Assembly (NCBI GenBank): GCA_000222875.2
Contig: AFRD01000007.1
Coordinates: 123,178-187,177 of the forward strand
DNA: 64,000 nt
DNA from: Periglandula ipomoeae IasaF13
Taxonomy: Eukaryota; Ascomycota; Sordariomycetes; Hypocreales; Clavicipitaceae
Direction: 5' to 3'
Position 1 is the stretch's first letter. Every line of letters starts with the position of its first letter. Below are positions 24,325 to 36,758 of the stretch, piece by piece. The translations under genes and the position numbers were made by a program. The notes under the pieces were generated by a model that was given only the letters and a program-made list of their open reading frames with translations, was not told the DNA's origin and did no database searches.

Positions 24325-27300
24325 TCATGTGCCTCTGAACAAAAATTGCATGTCCTCCGGGCTAAGACTCTCCATTGCCTTGTCGTCGGCGTTGATTGTC
24401 GAATGGATCATGTTTGTCTTCTTCTCCTGGATGAGCACCATTCGGCTCTCTACTGAATCCTCGATACAGAGACGGGTGGTGGTGCAGGGTCGTGTTTGAC
24501 CAATGCGGTGGCATCGATCCGCGGATTGCCACTCTGCGGCGGGATTCCACCATCTGCATTTGTTAGCAAGTGGGTTCAATTTGCCGGGCAGGAAAACACC
24601 TACGGGTCAACAATGAATACTCTCGACGCCTCTGTCAGATTCAAGGCTACACCTCCTGCCTTGAGCGAAACCAAAAAGCACTCTACATCGACATTGTTCA
24701 TGAAATGTTCAATCGAGGCCTGACGCTGCGCCGGAGTCATGCTACCATCAAGCATGACGGTGGTGATACCTGCTCGTCGAAGTCTCCATTCAATAAGCTG
24801 AAGCATCGTTGTGAACTGTGAAAAGATGATTGACTTGTGTGAGGCATTGTCTGATCGCAGCTTGTGAAGGTCATGAACCAGAAGTTCAATCTTGGATGAC
24901 GATACCCAGTTCTCCATCTTAATTCGATTGATAATCGAACTCTTCTTGACCAGGTTCTCATCCTGCTCGATCTCTGGTTGCTCCAGGTCGATGGATAGCG
25001 CGATATGACAAGTCGGGCAATCAGGTGTGTCTGTGGAGTGAACGTAACCAGCTACACACGCTCGGCAAAAGTCATGCTTGCATCTGCTTCGAATCGTATC
25101 CTCGGCGGGTTCATCGCAGATGCAGCATACCAATACGTTCTGTCCGCCCTCGGCATGCTTCTTCAGGAGCAAGTCAGGGTGATCTGCCACCTGACGCATC
25201 TGCATGATGAGACCAAAAATATTGGCGTAGTTGTTGAGAAGCACACCCTGTGCGACGTAGGTGTCGAACTTGCGCTGTCCGTTAGTCATGATGCTGTTGG
25301 CAAAGTCATTCTCCTCCTCTCCAAAGAACTGTCTGTCGACGAGAATCTCCTTGACAGGCAGCTCCATAGAGTTGGTGTGATCCTTTTTGAGTCGTCGCAG
25401 CATAATTCTGTCCGTCATGAGACGCAGCTTTCGAAACGCTTCCCGGCCAGGACCGAGGTTGCCGAACTTTTGAATAGGATTCAAGAGCTCTTGGTTGAAT
25501 ACGGAAACATGCTGCATGCCCGGATGTTTGCAGTGGGTGCATCGACTATCCTCATTCATTGACCACTCCAGAGTGGAACATGGACACTGTTTGCACAGGT
25601 AGAGTGCAAAAGGTCGAATATTGAGAAATCTAATCAAGGAAAAGAACTCGCCGATTCTGTTCTGTAGCGGTGTGCCCGTCAGGCACCATCGGTAATTGGT
25701 CTCCAAAGCAAAACAAGCCTTGGCCGTCATGGTGCTGCGTGTCTTGATGCTGTGGGCTTCATCGAGGATAATACGGTGGAAGTGAATCGAGTGGATCACA
25801 CTTTTTTCCTTGTGTATGTCGTTCTTGCGCTTGAATCCCTTTTCCTGTTTGCGGTACATTGACTCCAAGCTGTTGTAAGACATCATGATAACATCGTAGG
25901 CTTTGAGTTCCTTGACAGTAATGGTCTTTGCCTTTTGATTGGTACCATGAAACACAAATGTCTTGAGGGTCCCGTCTGTGTAAGACTTGATTTCTGATTG
26001 CCACTGCATCAGTGCAACTGGCGGGACGAGAACAAGGGATGGTTGCTTCGCGGGATAGTCAGACATGATAAGCGAAACGGTTTGGATAGTTTTGCCGAGA
26101 CCCATCTCATCACCAAGCAAGCCCCCTCTCCATTCCATCTTTTCCATTTCTTTCATCCAGGCGAGACCTTCCAACTGGAAGGGTTTCAATTGCCGGGAAA
26201 TGGTCTGAGGTTGGGCGGCCATGCCAGCTTTGATCACCGGCATCTTCTCCAAATCGTCCCACATCGTGATGATTTCGGGATGGTGAGTTTCGAGGCGATC
26301 ACGCTCCTTCTTAAGGCGGTTCTTGTTCCCTGATCTATATGCCCGGCGCTGCGCCGCGATCCTACGCAAATCTGTGCCGTTCTCCTCCGCGTCGCTACCA
26401 CTGGAGGATCCCAGGCCAGCTGACATGGACGACACCGATGAGATTCCAGACACGACGCTAACGGCATCAGCATAATCGTCTTCGTCTTCGTCTATGTCTT
26501 GGTCTCCCGAATCCTCAATCACGTCGGCCACGCGTTGGCCACGCCCAGCCGCTCTCCTAGATGCCTTGGTGGTTGGGCGCAAGGGTGGTGGCTTGTCGAT
26601 AGGACTCTTGCCCTTCGCCCTTGTTCGGTTTGGCTTCGCAACCTGCTTCCCCTTTTTGTTCGACAGTGGTTCGTCCTCTGAGTATGAATCATCATCTTCC
26701 GATTCCGCCTCCTCAGCCAACTCGTCAGAATCCGCAAAGGAAGCTTCATCTTCTGAAACATCAGGCGGATCGGAAAGCTCGCTCTCCAATGCGGCTGCGA
26801 CTGCCAGCTCAGCATCCATATCGATGTCCGAGTGGGGAGAATCTTCAGAATCCGGGATTGTCCTGCTTTTCTTCGCCGGAGGAGCTAGTTGAACGGATGA
26901 ACGGGTGGAGGCTCTCCCTCGCTTTGGAGCATTCCGAGTCGGCAGAGGTGAAGAGAATGCTTCTACAGCCGAAGTTCGATTGCTCCTACGCCTTGAACTT
27001 TGCTGAGGTAACGCAGCGTCGTCAGCACGCGCGAACTCTTCTTCCTGCAATCTGCGAGCAGTCCTGACGTCTCGCTTGACATCCGACGGAAGATCATCGT
27101 CGTCTTCCGAGTCAAATATCTCAGTCAGTTTCTTCCCCTTGGTTGGGTTCAACGAGTAGACGCTATTTCTCAGCGCTCGATCGGCCTCAAATCCATCGAG
27201 ACTTGCCTTGCTGGGCAGTCGTACCTCGAATGAGGTTGATGTCCGAGGATTCTTGGAGGATGTAGACCCTTCGTTGACCAAAGGCGTTGGGACTTTGCTG

Positions 27301-27712
27301 GTTACTGGTGTTGAAAACTCGCCATCGGAGGAGAGGTCCAGTGGCGTGGAGGCTGATGAGACGGAAAGGTCGCTAATTGCCAGGGCCTTGCCTTTGCGTT
27401 TTTGGTCTGCCGCTTGAGGCGCCGGCGTTGAGGCAGCGGAGCTTGGGTTGCTGGCCAGAAGAGAAGCACGGGTTGGTCGGCCCCTAGGTCTCTTTGTTGG
27501 TAGTGCTTGATTCTCAGAGACGATAAGTTCATCTGCAATACCGGGTTTCGAGGATACGGATCTGGTCCGTTGGGGCCCACTCGCATCTAAAATTAGTTGT
27601 GTTAGACTTTGTTGACTTTGGATTCTTCATACAGGATAGATAAGACTTATTTACCGGCGCTTTGGACCAAGGCTGGGCTGCCTGGCTGAAGAGAACGGCG
27701 CCCGCGAGGCAT
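24325..27712 (-). CDS. RAD16: RAD16-like SWI2/SNF2 ATPase with RING finger (global-genome excision repair)
   Basis: Exons 27712-27655, 27586-24604 and 24553-24325 encode 1089 residues. RAD16 and RAD7 form the yeast NEF4 complex, which finds UV damage in silent DNA and acts in a cullin-type ubiquitin ligase. Visible in order: an AT-hook-like KRPRGRPTR near residue 50, a long acidic and Ser-rich disordered part to about residue 450, Walker A in GDEMGLGKT (about 509), DEAH (about 625), a C3HC4 RING (CCICDEPAEDTIRSRCKHDF, about 839-877) inserted between the two helicase lobes as in RAD16/RAD5 proteins, and motif VI SADRCHRIGQTRP. The last intron splits the conserved DPWWNPA block and both sides rejoin in frame. 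The gene lies head to head with RAD7. Confidence 0.95.
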
Positions 27713-28675
27713 GCTTGTGGGTTTGCCTTGACTGTTAAGATCGCCGCCGTTGAGCAACACTGAGGTGACGTAAGGGCGGCCCTGTGTCAATACGCCGGCG
27801 CCAACTTGACTGCTTCAGAAGGGTTTAAGAATGAACGAAATGTCGCTGGATAAATGAGTGCCAACAACTGTCAATAGGATGACTAGTGTTGATCCAATTG
27901 TCAGCAGAGATTGCCAACAGCTACCGCCAGCAGTCAACACAGGTCCAGCGAAGTAGAAGACCCCAGTCAGTGGCTCCGGTGAGATAATGACAGGTGAAAG
28001 GTGTAATTTATGAACGGACTTTGAGAACAATCGGCATCAAAGGCATCAATCAGAGGCTTTTCCAATGCTCACAAACAAGCTCCACTCAATTTGACCGTCT
28101 CTGGAACGCAAGGGGCAAAAGTCGCCACTGCGATTGAGCTGGGATTTTTTTTCCTCAGCCATCCGTGACTTTTGGCACCGTTTCACAGTGTCGAGAGACG
28201 TAAGGCGCCACCCGCGTTGCCAATTGAACACGAAAGCACGTGCTAAGGGGCAGGAGCGTTAAGAGGCCGTGCAGAAGGAAAAGCGTACTGTACGAATCAT
28301 TTCCGACGACCCAGGAAGCACCGGCAGCCGTGCAAACCTCACAGTGTGAATCAGCCGAGACAGGAGTAGCAGCGCCACCAGCCCGATGCTGTACCAGCAC
28401 CTTCCCACAGAGTCATGCAGGGGCCGTTGACTGGTTGAGCTAATGTGGGTCACAGTGACCATCTGCCGCTTCACACGGTATCGAGTTGCTGTTGCACAAG
28501 ATTCCAGACAGCTGCCGGCTGGTGTTGTGAATCTCAATAGCAAAAAGCACACCCCGATTTGTGAACAGATACAGTCGCTTGTAATGAGGCCCGGTTGGGA
28601 CCGATTGACGATATCTGCAGAGGTAACAGTATTCTCTGCTGCATTCAGTCGATTTCATTGAGCGCAGGCCGCATC
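27713..28675. promoter_or_regulatory. shared RAD16/RAD7 divergent promoter region
   Basis: About 960 bp separate the RAD16 start from the first coding bases of RAD7. No gene was seen between them. A short upstream frame (ATG 28583 to TGA 28660) would precede RAD7 translation if transcripts start that far up. Confidence 0.5.
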
Positions 28676-30704
28676 ATGTAAGTTTCACAATTCATCCCTC
28701 GTTCCTGTCGTCAGGAAATCAAAGCTGAGAATCACTTCAACAGGGCTCGCCGCAGCCGAACACAAACCCAAAATGAGGGCGAGCCTTCAAGGCCGACCCG
28801 AAATATCACCGGACCGTAAGAAAACTCGCCCCTGTCTTCAGAGATTCTTGATCTGACCTGAGTTCACAGTCAGTCAGCGTTGACTGACTTTCTCGCTGTA
28901 AGTTTTTGCGCTTCTGCAGATGGCAATGAAAGTTTCACTCAACATGAAGATGTAGTCACATAACATTTCAGCCCGTCAAATTCGCGACGATGCTGAACTG
29001 CGGCGGATGGAAGCCAACAACCAGGCTCGGGCGAATGGAGAAGCTTCACCAGCCGACGAAGCTGAGCCAGTTGTCGCAGAATCAAGCGCCGCGGGAGCCC
29101 GGTCATCGATTCGTAGTGGGGCTAGGTCTCAATCATCCAAGAGAAAGATGGCGGAGGAGAAGACGATTGAGAAGATTAAGGCTAGCAAAGCCTTCAAGAA
29201 ACGAAAGAAGGACCTCGATGGTTCAGATGATGATGATGAAATTGCCCGCGCTATCTTCGAGGCACGTCATGCACCGCTCCCTGGTCAGATGGAAAATTGC
29301 GCCATATGCGACAAGAGATTCACGGTCACTTCCTATTCAGTTGCTGGCACCGACGGCGGTCTCCTCTGTGCGCCATGTGGTAGAGAGATCGCAAAAGAGC
29401 GCCAAGGAGCGCAGCCAAAGAAGAAACCGAGGAAGCAGATCGGTGGAATTGGGTCTCGTCGAAGCATCCAGAGTCGTATCCTCGATGGCGATGTCGGCAC
29501 AAAGAGTTTAGCCACGCTGTGTGTGCAGACACTGGCAAAGAACGTCGATATGGCGGAAAGCTTGGGCGACTTGCCCGAGCACCTCGTTGACAAGATCGCC
29601 CGCATCTTTTCAAAACGACGACTTCTCCGCCCAGAAACGTTACCGTTGTTCGCTCAGCCCACCACGGAGAGTATCAGAATATACGACGGTGCGCACTTGG
29701 GCAGTCAAGAATACATGAGCATATTTCAGGTTGCGCCAAATCTACACCATTTCAAAGCTCGTTCGGCCATCCAGTTCAAAGACGAGGTCATGGACTATCT
29801 CTTGTCCCGGGACATTGCGTTGGAAAGTTTTTATTTGCACGGTGCCAATCTCCTCAGTGAGGAGAAGTGGCATGAACTGTTTGAGAAGAAGGGGCAGTCA
29901 CTCAAGCGCGTGCAAGTCTACTACACGGACAAACACTTTGGCGATGACACAATCGACGTTTTAGCGACTTGCTGCCCCAACTTGTCGCGGTTGAAAGTTG
30001 AAAACAATCAGAAACTCACAGGCAAGGGCGTAGAGTCCATCGGCAATCTGTCTTCGCTGGAACACCTCGGTCTGCAATTGTCACACTCTCTGTCGCCAGC
30101 ATCAATCACCTCTGTAATTTCCAAGATAGGACCCAGGCTCAAGACACTTTCGCTCAAGATCGTGCCCCAAGCGGACGATTCAGTCCTACAAGCTATCCAC
30201 GAATCTTGCCGATCTCTGCAGAAACTTCGAATCACGGAAAGCGAAAACATGACCGATCAAGGCTTCGTCGATCTTTTCACCAACTGGGGAAACCCCCCTC
30301 TGCAAAAAGTAGACTTGCAGAAATGTCGGTACATTGACGCCAGTCGACCACGCTCCAACGATGACAATGTCGGGCTCTGTAGTGAAGGGTTCAAAGCACT
30401 CATGGCACATTCTGGTCAGAAGCTGGTGGATGTCAATGTTCATGCTTGCCGACACATTTCACAAAAGGCGTTCGAGGAGGTCTTTTACGAAACGGCGGTG
30501 TATCCGGAGTTGAAGCGGCTCGAGATCAGCTTCTGCGAGGAGGTGACTGATTTTGTACTGGGTTCCATCTTCCGCGCGTGTCCCAAGATCAAGGAAGTCA
30601 ACGTCTTTGGGTGCATGAAGGTCAAGGCCGTCAGGGTTCCGCGGGGGACTATCCTCGTTGGCGTACCAAATGCTCAGGGAATGATCACGGAGGGCATGGA
30701 TTGA
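28676..30704 (+). CDS. RAD7: RAD7-like leucine-rich-repeat repair protein; start codon split by an intron
   Basis: RAD7 is the LRR partner of RAD16 in damage recognition. The body (28972-30704) has a Lys-rich head, a CAICDKRF...CAPCGRE zinc-binding pair, and about a dozen leucine-rich repeats to the end (residues about 190-600). Upstream exons restore the family's N-terminal GPQSALTDFLA motif: exon AT (28676-28677), intron 28678-28743, exon 28744-28815, intron 28816-28869, exon 28870-28897. The ATG itself forms only by joining AT with G. The third intron (28898-28971, GTAAGT...TTTCAG) leaves the reading frame one base short; a single missing G before GTAAGT, an unusual splice, or use of the downstream ATG 29007 would resolve this. 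Identity is sure; the 5' model is tentative. Confidence 0.85.
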
Positions 30705-31015
30705 GGCGCTATTTTTCAGCTATACCATGTACTATTACATCGACAGTGGCTTCGGCGCCGGCGTTCGCGGCATTCGTATACAAGGGGCATTCGAGACAGG
30801 CGTTGCTACACTTGACCAGTTATTTCTCACACAGTAGGAAATTAGGGATTCATAGTAACGACAAGTGTCATTCAGTAAATTCACACGCTAATGCAGTTCG
30901 TGACTATGTACAGTTCATCATATATACCAGGGCCTCATCTCCATATCATGCGTGTCGTCATCATCGAGCCCCTATGGATCATTCAGTGCTCCGCAGATCC
31001 TCCAGCGAAGGACCG
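30705..31015. other. convergent intergenic stretch, no gene seen
   Basis: Between the 3' ends of RAD7 (+) and the lipase-like gene (-); nothing recognised. Confidence 0.5.
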
Positions 31016-32160
31016 TCAGTTCTTCTTCTTCCCGCTCTTGACAAAGTCTTGATCCTTCTGGCTCCATGCGTTGAGGCGCTGCTCCAGCTCCGCATTCGAA
31101 GGGTTGTCCCTCTTCCACACGAGCGGGAAGCCACTGCACGCGCTCGTCTCTCCAAGATAATGCAAGTGAGCAATGATATCCAGCCCAAACGTCCCGCCGT
31201 TGCAAGCAATGCTGGCGATGCCCGTGAAAACCTTCACGCTACTGAGGGGGTAGTCATTTTGATCGCTGTTCCCGTTCGACAGCCAATACTCGGGTGAAAT
31301 ATGACGATATCCAATGAAAATGGGAGGCAGTCTCGGAACAGGATCATCATCATGCGTGATTCGCCACTGGCCACCGGGCGAAACCGTCATCCAGTTGGCA
31401 AACTTGTCGTTGCCGACACGCGGGGAACCATAGGTGTACACGTCCACGGCGTAGCCATTTCGACGAAGGTACGCCGTAGCTATTGTAGCCACGGCACCAC
31501 CGAGAGAATGGCCCGTTGCGACGACACGGAAGCCGGGGTTTTGGGCCCGAGCCGTGTTGATTGCGCGGTTGGCGGCATCTTGGATCTCTTCCCAGCTCTT
31601 GGCGAAGCCAGTATGAACCTTGCAGTCGCTGGTGAAGTCACAGCCTTGCCAGGCGAAGATAATGTCTGTGATGAAGTTGCGGATGTTGTTGCTTCCGCGA
31701 ACGGACAGGACGATTTCCTTCCGGATCTTATCTACAGCGACGTAGGCGCCTATTCCTGTGTATTGACCCCTGTTTTTTTACGTATAAGTATCATGAATGG
31801 ATGTTTTTCAGATGGTGAGAAAATTTGGACATACACAAATGATGCAACAACGGTAGGCTTGTTCGCCTGGACCAGAGGGCAGGTATTTTTGCCGCAGGCA
31901 ATGGTCGCGCCGGGGGCGGCGTTGAAGTTGCAGTATGCGGCAGCGGCATGCTGGACATAGTACTTCATGCTGGTGAATGCCTGCTCAGAGACGCTGTCTT
32001 TTGTTCACGATTCATATAAGTAATCGGGTTTAAAAACATGGGCTTGTTTCACATAGAAATACTCACCTCTGTTGGCGAGGGAGTTGACATAGTCCTCGAT
32101 GGTGCCGATGGGCGAAGCTGCTGCCAGCGCAGCAAAGCCCAGGAGATTTCTGAACAACAT
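31016..32160 (-). CDS. secreted class-3 lipase / feruloyl-esterase-like hydrolase
   Basis: Exons 32160-32067, 31997-31835 and 31769-31016 encode 336 residues, all phases matching. An N-terminal signal peptide is clear (MLFRNLLGFAALAAASP). The nucleophile elbow is GHSLGGA (Ser about 173), with a catalytic Asp in DDDPVPRLPP and a His in the C-terminal part (for example HISPEYW or HLHYLGE). This is the lipase_3 fold of Thermomyces lipase and Aspergillus FaeA; sequence alone does not say whether the substrate is a triglyceride or a feruloyl ester. Cysteines in CNGGTF and SACSGF could form a disulfide. Intact, near the border of the eroded region to its right. Confidence 0.9.
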
Positions 32161-34030
32161 GATTTAAGGAGCTTTTGAAGGGAGACAAAAATTAAAAGAC
32201 GCGAGCAGGACGTGGAATTGAAGTCACACGCAGTTGTGTAAAACCACGACACTCCTTTTGCTCGAGTGGCCTGTTTTCTTGATCCCATCTTCGCCTGGCC
32301 ATCACGAACTCTTTATAGTCGCCTCGTAGCCCAAAACCCGAAGCTACCGAGTTCGCAGGAGATCAGCGTCGTTTGACCGTATAGCCGGCGGAGAAGTATA
32401 AACGGCTGCTCATCCTAGGCGGCTTGGCCATTTTCGCGTCCTAGTGGATTAAGCCTCGTCCTTACCCCGTATTCTTCCTCCATGTGCCACGCGATAGGAT
32501 TTGCTCCATATGCAGAAAAAAACTTATTGTGTGCGTCTACAAGTAAGCCATCTCGATCAGACCAAGTTGTTTCTATGTCTAGAAGGTCGAAAAACGGTGT
32601 GGAGTGAGCGCCTAAGCCCAACGTGTAAGTCAAGCCGGTGCGGATGGGACCCATCTGGAAGCCAGGTGGGTTACGTTCTAGCAAAGTCAACTTGGAGGAT
32701 GACGGACTATCCTCCAGGACGGGATGGAGCCAGGCGCGCATGGTAGGTCTTGGTTTCGGATCAACGCGCCCGAATAGGTGATTCGGTCCGTTTCCGTCCA
32801 ACTCGCGCGATGGGGACAATGCATATGGTGGTATTGTGAGAAAATGGGATAGTCAGAGAATAGGCGCTTTGCGTTCTGGCGTCGGAAGAGGATGGAGTTC
32901 CTTTCAGCGCGCAATGACCCAACCTTGTAAAGAACACGGCGATGGGAGAGGCACTTGCTTTCCCGCACTAATCATTTAGCGATGAGAGCTATCACTGTAT
33001 CAATCTAGTATGCAGAGACTTCAAACATTCTTACCGATGTCTAGAGCGCCATCTAATGGTACCAGTATGTACGGCATTTTTGCACATTCGAAGGGACACG
33101 ACACAGCCATGGTGATGCGGGGACTAAAAGTCGATCCTTGACTGTCGTCACAGCCAAGATCCTTGCTCGGTTGCAGCTGCACGAGATCATGCGGGCTGCG
33201 CCGTGGAGGTGTCGAGCCAAAAAAGGTACCCTTGGCAGCTTGTTGCCCCTCTTGTTTTTTGGGAAAAGTTGGGCCGATGATGACCAGGGGGATGGAAAAA
33301 TGCGGAGTGGGTAGGGATAGTTCTTTTTTTTCGTCTCTGCAATGGTTTGCGAGCCTGGGGAACTCAGACTAGCCATGGCCGAAGATCCGTGAGAATGGGT
33401 GTGTCTGAGACGTGAGATCGTAAGCTAGATTGTGTCAGAGAGTCGACTTCGGTTGTGCAATTTCGAGAATATGCTTCTAAGCCTACGCCGCAGGAGGATG
33501 TCGCCATTCCGAAGCGAGATGAATTTTGTCGAGTTTAAGATTCATTCTGTATTAAGGTTTGATTGAAGAAATGCTGCCAGCACTGGGTGATTGATTACAG
33601 GGAAGAAGAGTGGTGCTCCAGCACTCCCGCACGGGGTTTGTTTTGTTCGGTTCCGTTCGGGAGATACCCTAAAGCTGAGATCAAGAGCAAACCACTCGAG
33701 TAATTGCCAGGACAGAGGAAGTAAGTGCATGAGCATCTTTGTTCCCTTGACAGCTAGTGCCAAAGGCAAAAGCGCTGCAAAAGAGGCTGCAGTCTGCATG
33801 TTCGGCGGGTCGTGGTGACTTGTGACGGCAACACGCAGCTTTCGTTGGTTCTCTGATATGCAGCCACCTGCAGCAGCATCCATTCCATCATCCAACCGTC
33901 CACGTGAAATACCCCAAATGTTTGAAATCCGCACAATCTGTCAGCATTGACTCGAGGACCAATACTTCAGATATGACCAACACTCGATCACGCAAATCTG
34001 TTATTACCTGCAAATCTAGGCGCGTTGACC
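32161..34030. other. 1.9-kb stretch with only possible gene remnants
   Basis: On the minus strand between about 32970 and 32415 two frames read like protein (for example STPFFDLLDIETTW, and NPIAWHMEEEYG) but start at GTG/TTG, lie in different frames and match no family I know. They may be remnants of a hypothetical gene. The rest up to 34030 shows nothing. The M3 gene promoter must be at the right end. Confidence 0.3.
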
Positions 34031-36385
34031 ATGTCACACGATTGCTCACAACAGCTGCCACGAATTCCCAGCAAAGCTTGCGTAACACAACGTCATATCA
34101 TAGAGCGCCAACGAACCATAGATGCAATTGTGAGCAACATTGAACCAAGCCAAGCAAGATTTGAGACTGTCCTGCTTCCCATCGCGAGCTTGGAAAACAA
34201 ACAATCTGGAGAAAGAGCCGTCATCTCGGCGCTTCGTTATGCATCGCCAGATGCAGATACACAGCATGCCGTGGAAGAGGCGGAAAAGGCAATGCTTCAG
34301 TTTGAAAGCGGAGTATATGAGAGAACGGATCTTTTCAAGCTCATCATGGCAGTCCGGGAGAAGAGTGAAGAGCTAGATCCCGAGTCGGCATGGTTGTTGA
34401 ATCGCACCATCCTACGATACCAACAATGTGGTCATGGTATTCTCGACGAAAACGGCATCAAGGAGTGGCATGCAAGAAATTCCAAGATAGAAGAACTGTG
34501 CACAGAGTTCAACCGCAACTGCCGAGAGTACGTGCCCTCGGAAATATCCTTCACTGAAGAGGAGCTGGATGGGGTACCGGACAAGGACTTGCAGAACTAT
34601 TCGCTGCATGACTCAAATAAACGCAGGGTCATGGTCCACTGGAAAGATGTTGTACCCATCTTGCGATATGCTCATAGTCCAGAAACAAGAAAAGGGGTAT
34701 CCCTGGCATGGGGACAGAGACTAGCCAAGAATGTGCCCCTTTTCAGACAGGCTATCCTGCTGAGAGACCAAAATGCGCGTCTTCTAGGCTACAAAAGTCA
34801 TGCCGACTTTAGAATGCCCCAAAGGATCGCAGAATCCACAGAATGGGTGGACGCTGTGATTCAAAAGCTAACGCAGGGTCTTCTTGGTGAGACAAGAGAA
34901 GAACATAAACGAATCCTGGGAAAGAAGAAAGAGCATTTGGTACAACAAGGTACCGAGACAAATGTAGTGGAGAAGATTCAAATGGAAAGTTTTGATACGA
35001 TGTATTACAACAAGTTCCTCAACCAAGAGAAGGGAGTCGACGACGACAAGATAATGGAGTACTTCTCTCTCGAGTACACATTCCCCAAAATACTGGGGAT
35101 CTACGCCTCTTACTAGCAATTGAAGTTCGAGCCAATTGGGAGAGATGATCTTGTAGGGCACATCTGGCACGAGGACGTTGAAGTGTGGAGCGTTTGGGAC
35201 GAGCGGCCTGCTTCCAACGGCGCGTTCGTAGGATTTTTATACGCCGATATGGTGGAGCGACCGAATAAATATAAAGGCAATCAGTGTGTCAACTTGCAGC
35301 CGGTAGGAAAGCCCAAAGGAAGCGAAAGAATATTTCAATTGAAATTGCTGACATATTCATAACAGTGCTACATCGATACGCACGGCCGTCAAGTGTGTCC
35401 GGCAACGACGTTGATGTGCGGCTTTTCCAAGTCCTTAGAGCACGGCTTGGTGCTGTTGAAGCATGGTCAAATCAGAACCGTCTTTCACGGTATTTTGAAA
35501 AATACTCCTTGCTCGTGTTGAATGTGTACTAATGAGGCAATAGAACTCGGTCACTGCATGCATGACCTGATGAGTCGACACAAATTTGTCCGCCTTTACG
35601 CCTGGGAAGGTAGCTTGGAATTCGGCGAGACGGTAGCCACAATGTGGGAGAACTGAGCATGGATGAAGCACATTCTTCAACGCATCAGTTGCCACTATAC
35701 ACAACTGAGCGAAACGTACACGAAAGCATGGGTGCTGGCCAACCCAGGCTATGAGCCGCCGCCAAGAGTTATACCGGACGATTTAATCGAGCCAAGACTG
35801 GCACAGCGTCGTTCAAACAGAATCGATACATATATCGCACAATTGTATGTCTATATATTTCTTGGCTTCACATTTCTCAATCGCACGCATATTCACAAAT
35901 TTGAATTAGATGTCAGGCGTCCTTTGATTTAGCAGTCCACAATCCCTCGAGCCATGCTGCCCTGGTGGAACTGGACGAAACCAAGACATACTTGGAATTG
36001 AGTGAGAAGTATAACTTTGTACGAAGAGCAGAGCCGTGTTACTTACAGGCATCTTTCACGCACCTCATGTCGGGTTATGACAGAGGATACTACTCCTATG
36101 TTCTGTAAGCTCACCTCTGGAAAATTGTGGGGTGGGAAACGCGATCTAACAGCTTCAAGGGCCAATATTGTTGCAGAAGATCTATTTCAATCTACTTTTG
36201 CGGACGACCCTGAGAACACCGAGTCCTGGGATCGATTCAGGAGAGGGATACTGGTCTATGGAGCAAGCCAAGATCAAGGCATAATTTTGAAAGACTATCT
36301 CGGACGTCTTCCCACCGCAGACGCGCTTCTGAAGAGTCTGGGTATTGGCTCGGAAGCTGGCGAGTTAACATTGCAAGGGTGTTGA
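34031..36385 (+). pseudogene. M3-family thimet-oligopeptidase-like metallopeptidase with two internal stop codons
   Basis: Five exons (34031-35302, 35366-35489, 35544-35844, 35910-36104, 36160-36385) join in phase into a 706-codon frame that follows the fungal M3 family along its whole length. Splicing rebuilds the zinc motif: FHELGHCMHD forms across the 35490-35543 intron. The downstream block AWEGSLEFGETV and the C-terminal DYLGRLPTADALLKSLGI also fit. Two stops interrupt the frame: TAG at 35114-35116 within GIYASY*QLKFE, and TGA at 35654-35656 within TMWEN*AW, where the family has a Trp. All introns, splice sites and the catalytic motif are intact, so decay is recent, or the stops are errors. 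Such peptidases degrade short cytosolic or mitochondrial peptides. Confidence 0.8.
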
Positions 36386-36758
36386 AAGCTACACCGAAAA
36401 AAAAAAAAAGAAACTCCTCATGGAGAGAATCGGAGTATGTATTCAAACACTTACAAACCATCATGTCGGATCATTCTGTGGTCGATCGTGGAGCGGGTTT
36501 CCGGGGAAGTGGATTCTCTCGGGCTCGGAACAGGGGTGTTCGGAACGGCACAGGATAGGCTGGCGAAGTGCTACGGAAAGACTGGGCAAATCCGTCGAAT
36601 GGTTTGTAAACAGTTGGGCAATAGCTATAATGCTTTATAAGTGATTTAAATACTGACGCGCAGTTGCGACGATGTCGATTGACGTTCATTGGCAGATGTA
36701 AAGTCTTGATCTCCAAAAAGAGTGTCGTACGGGCGACAGAGCGGGAGAATACGCGTAA
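36386..36758. other. short intergenic stretch, no gene seen
   Basis: Holds the M3 gene 3' end (a run of 13 A at about 36398) and the presumed promoter of the GFA gene. Confidence 0.4.

Noticed and set aside
32415..32968. Minus-strand frames that look partly protein-like
   Set aside because: They begin at GTG/TTG, change frame and match nothing known; kept only as a possible remnant in the intergenic note.
35490..35543. Loss of the first zinc His in the M3 peptidase
   Set aside because: The apparent loss vanishes once the 54-nt intron is removed; FHELGH is complete.
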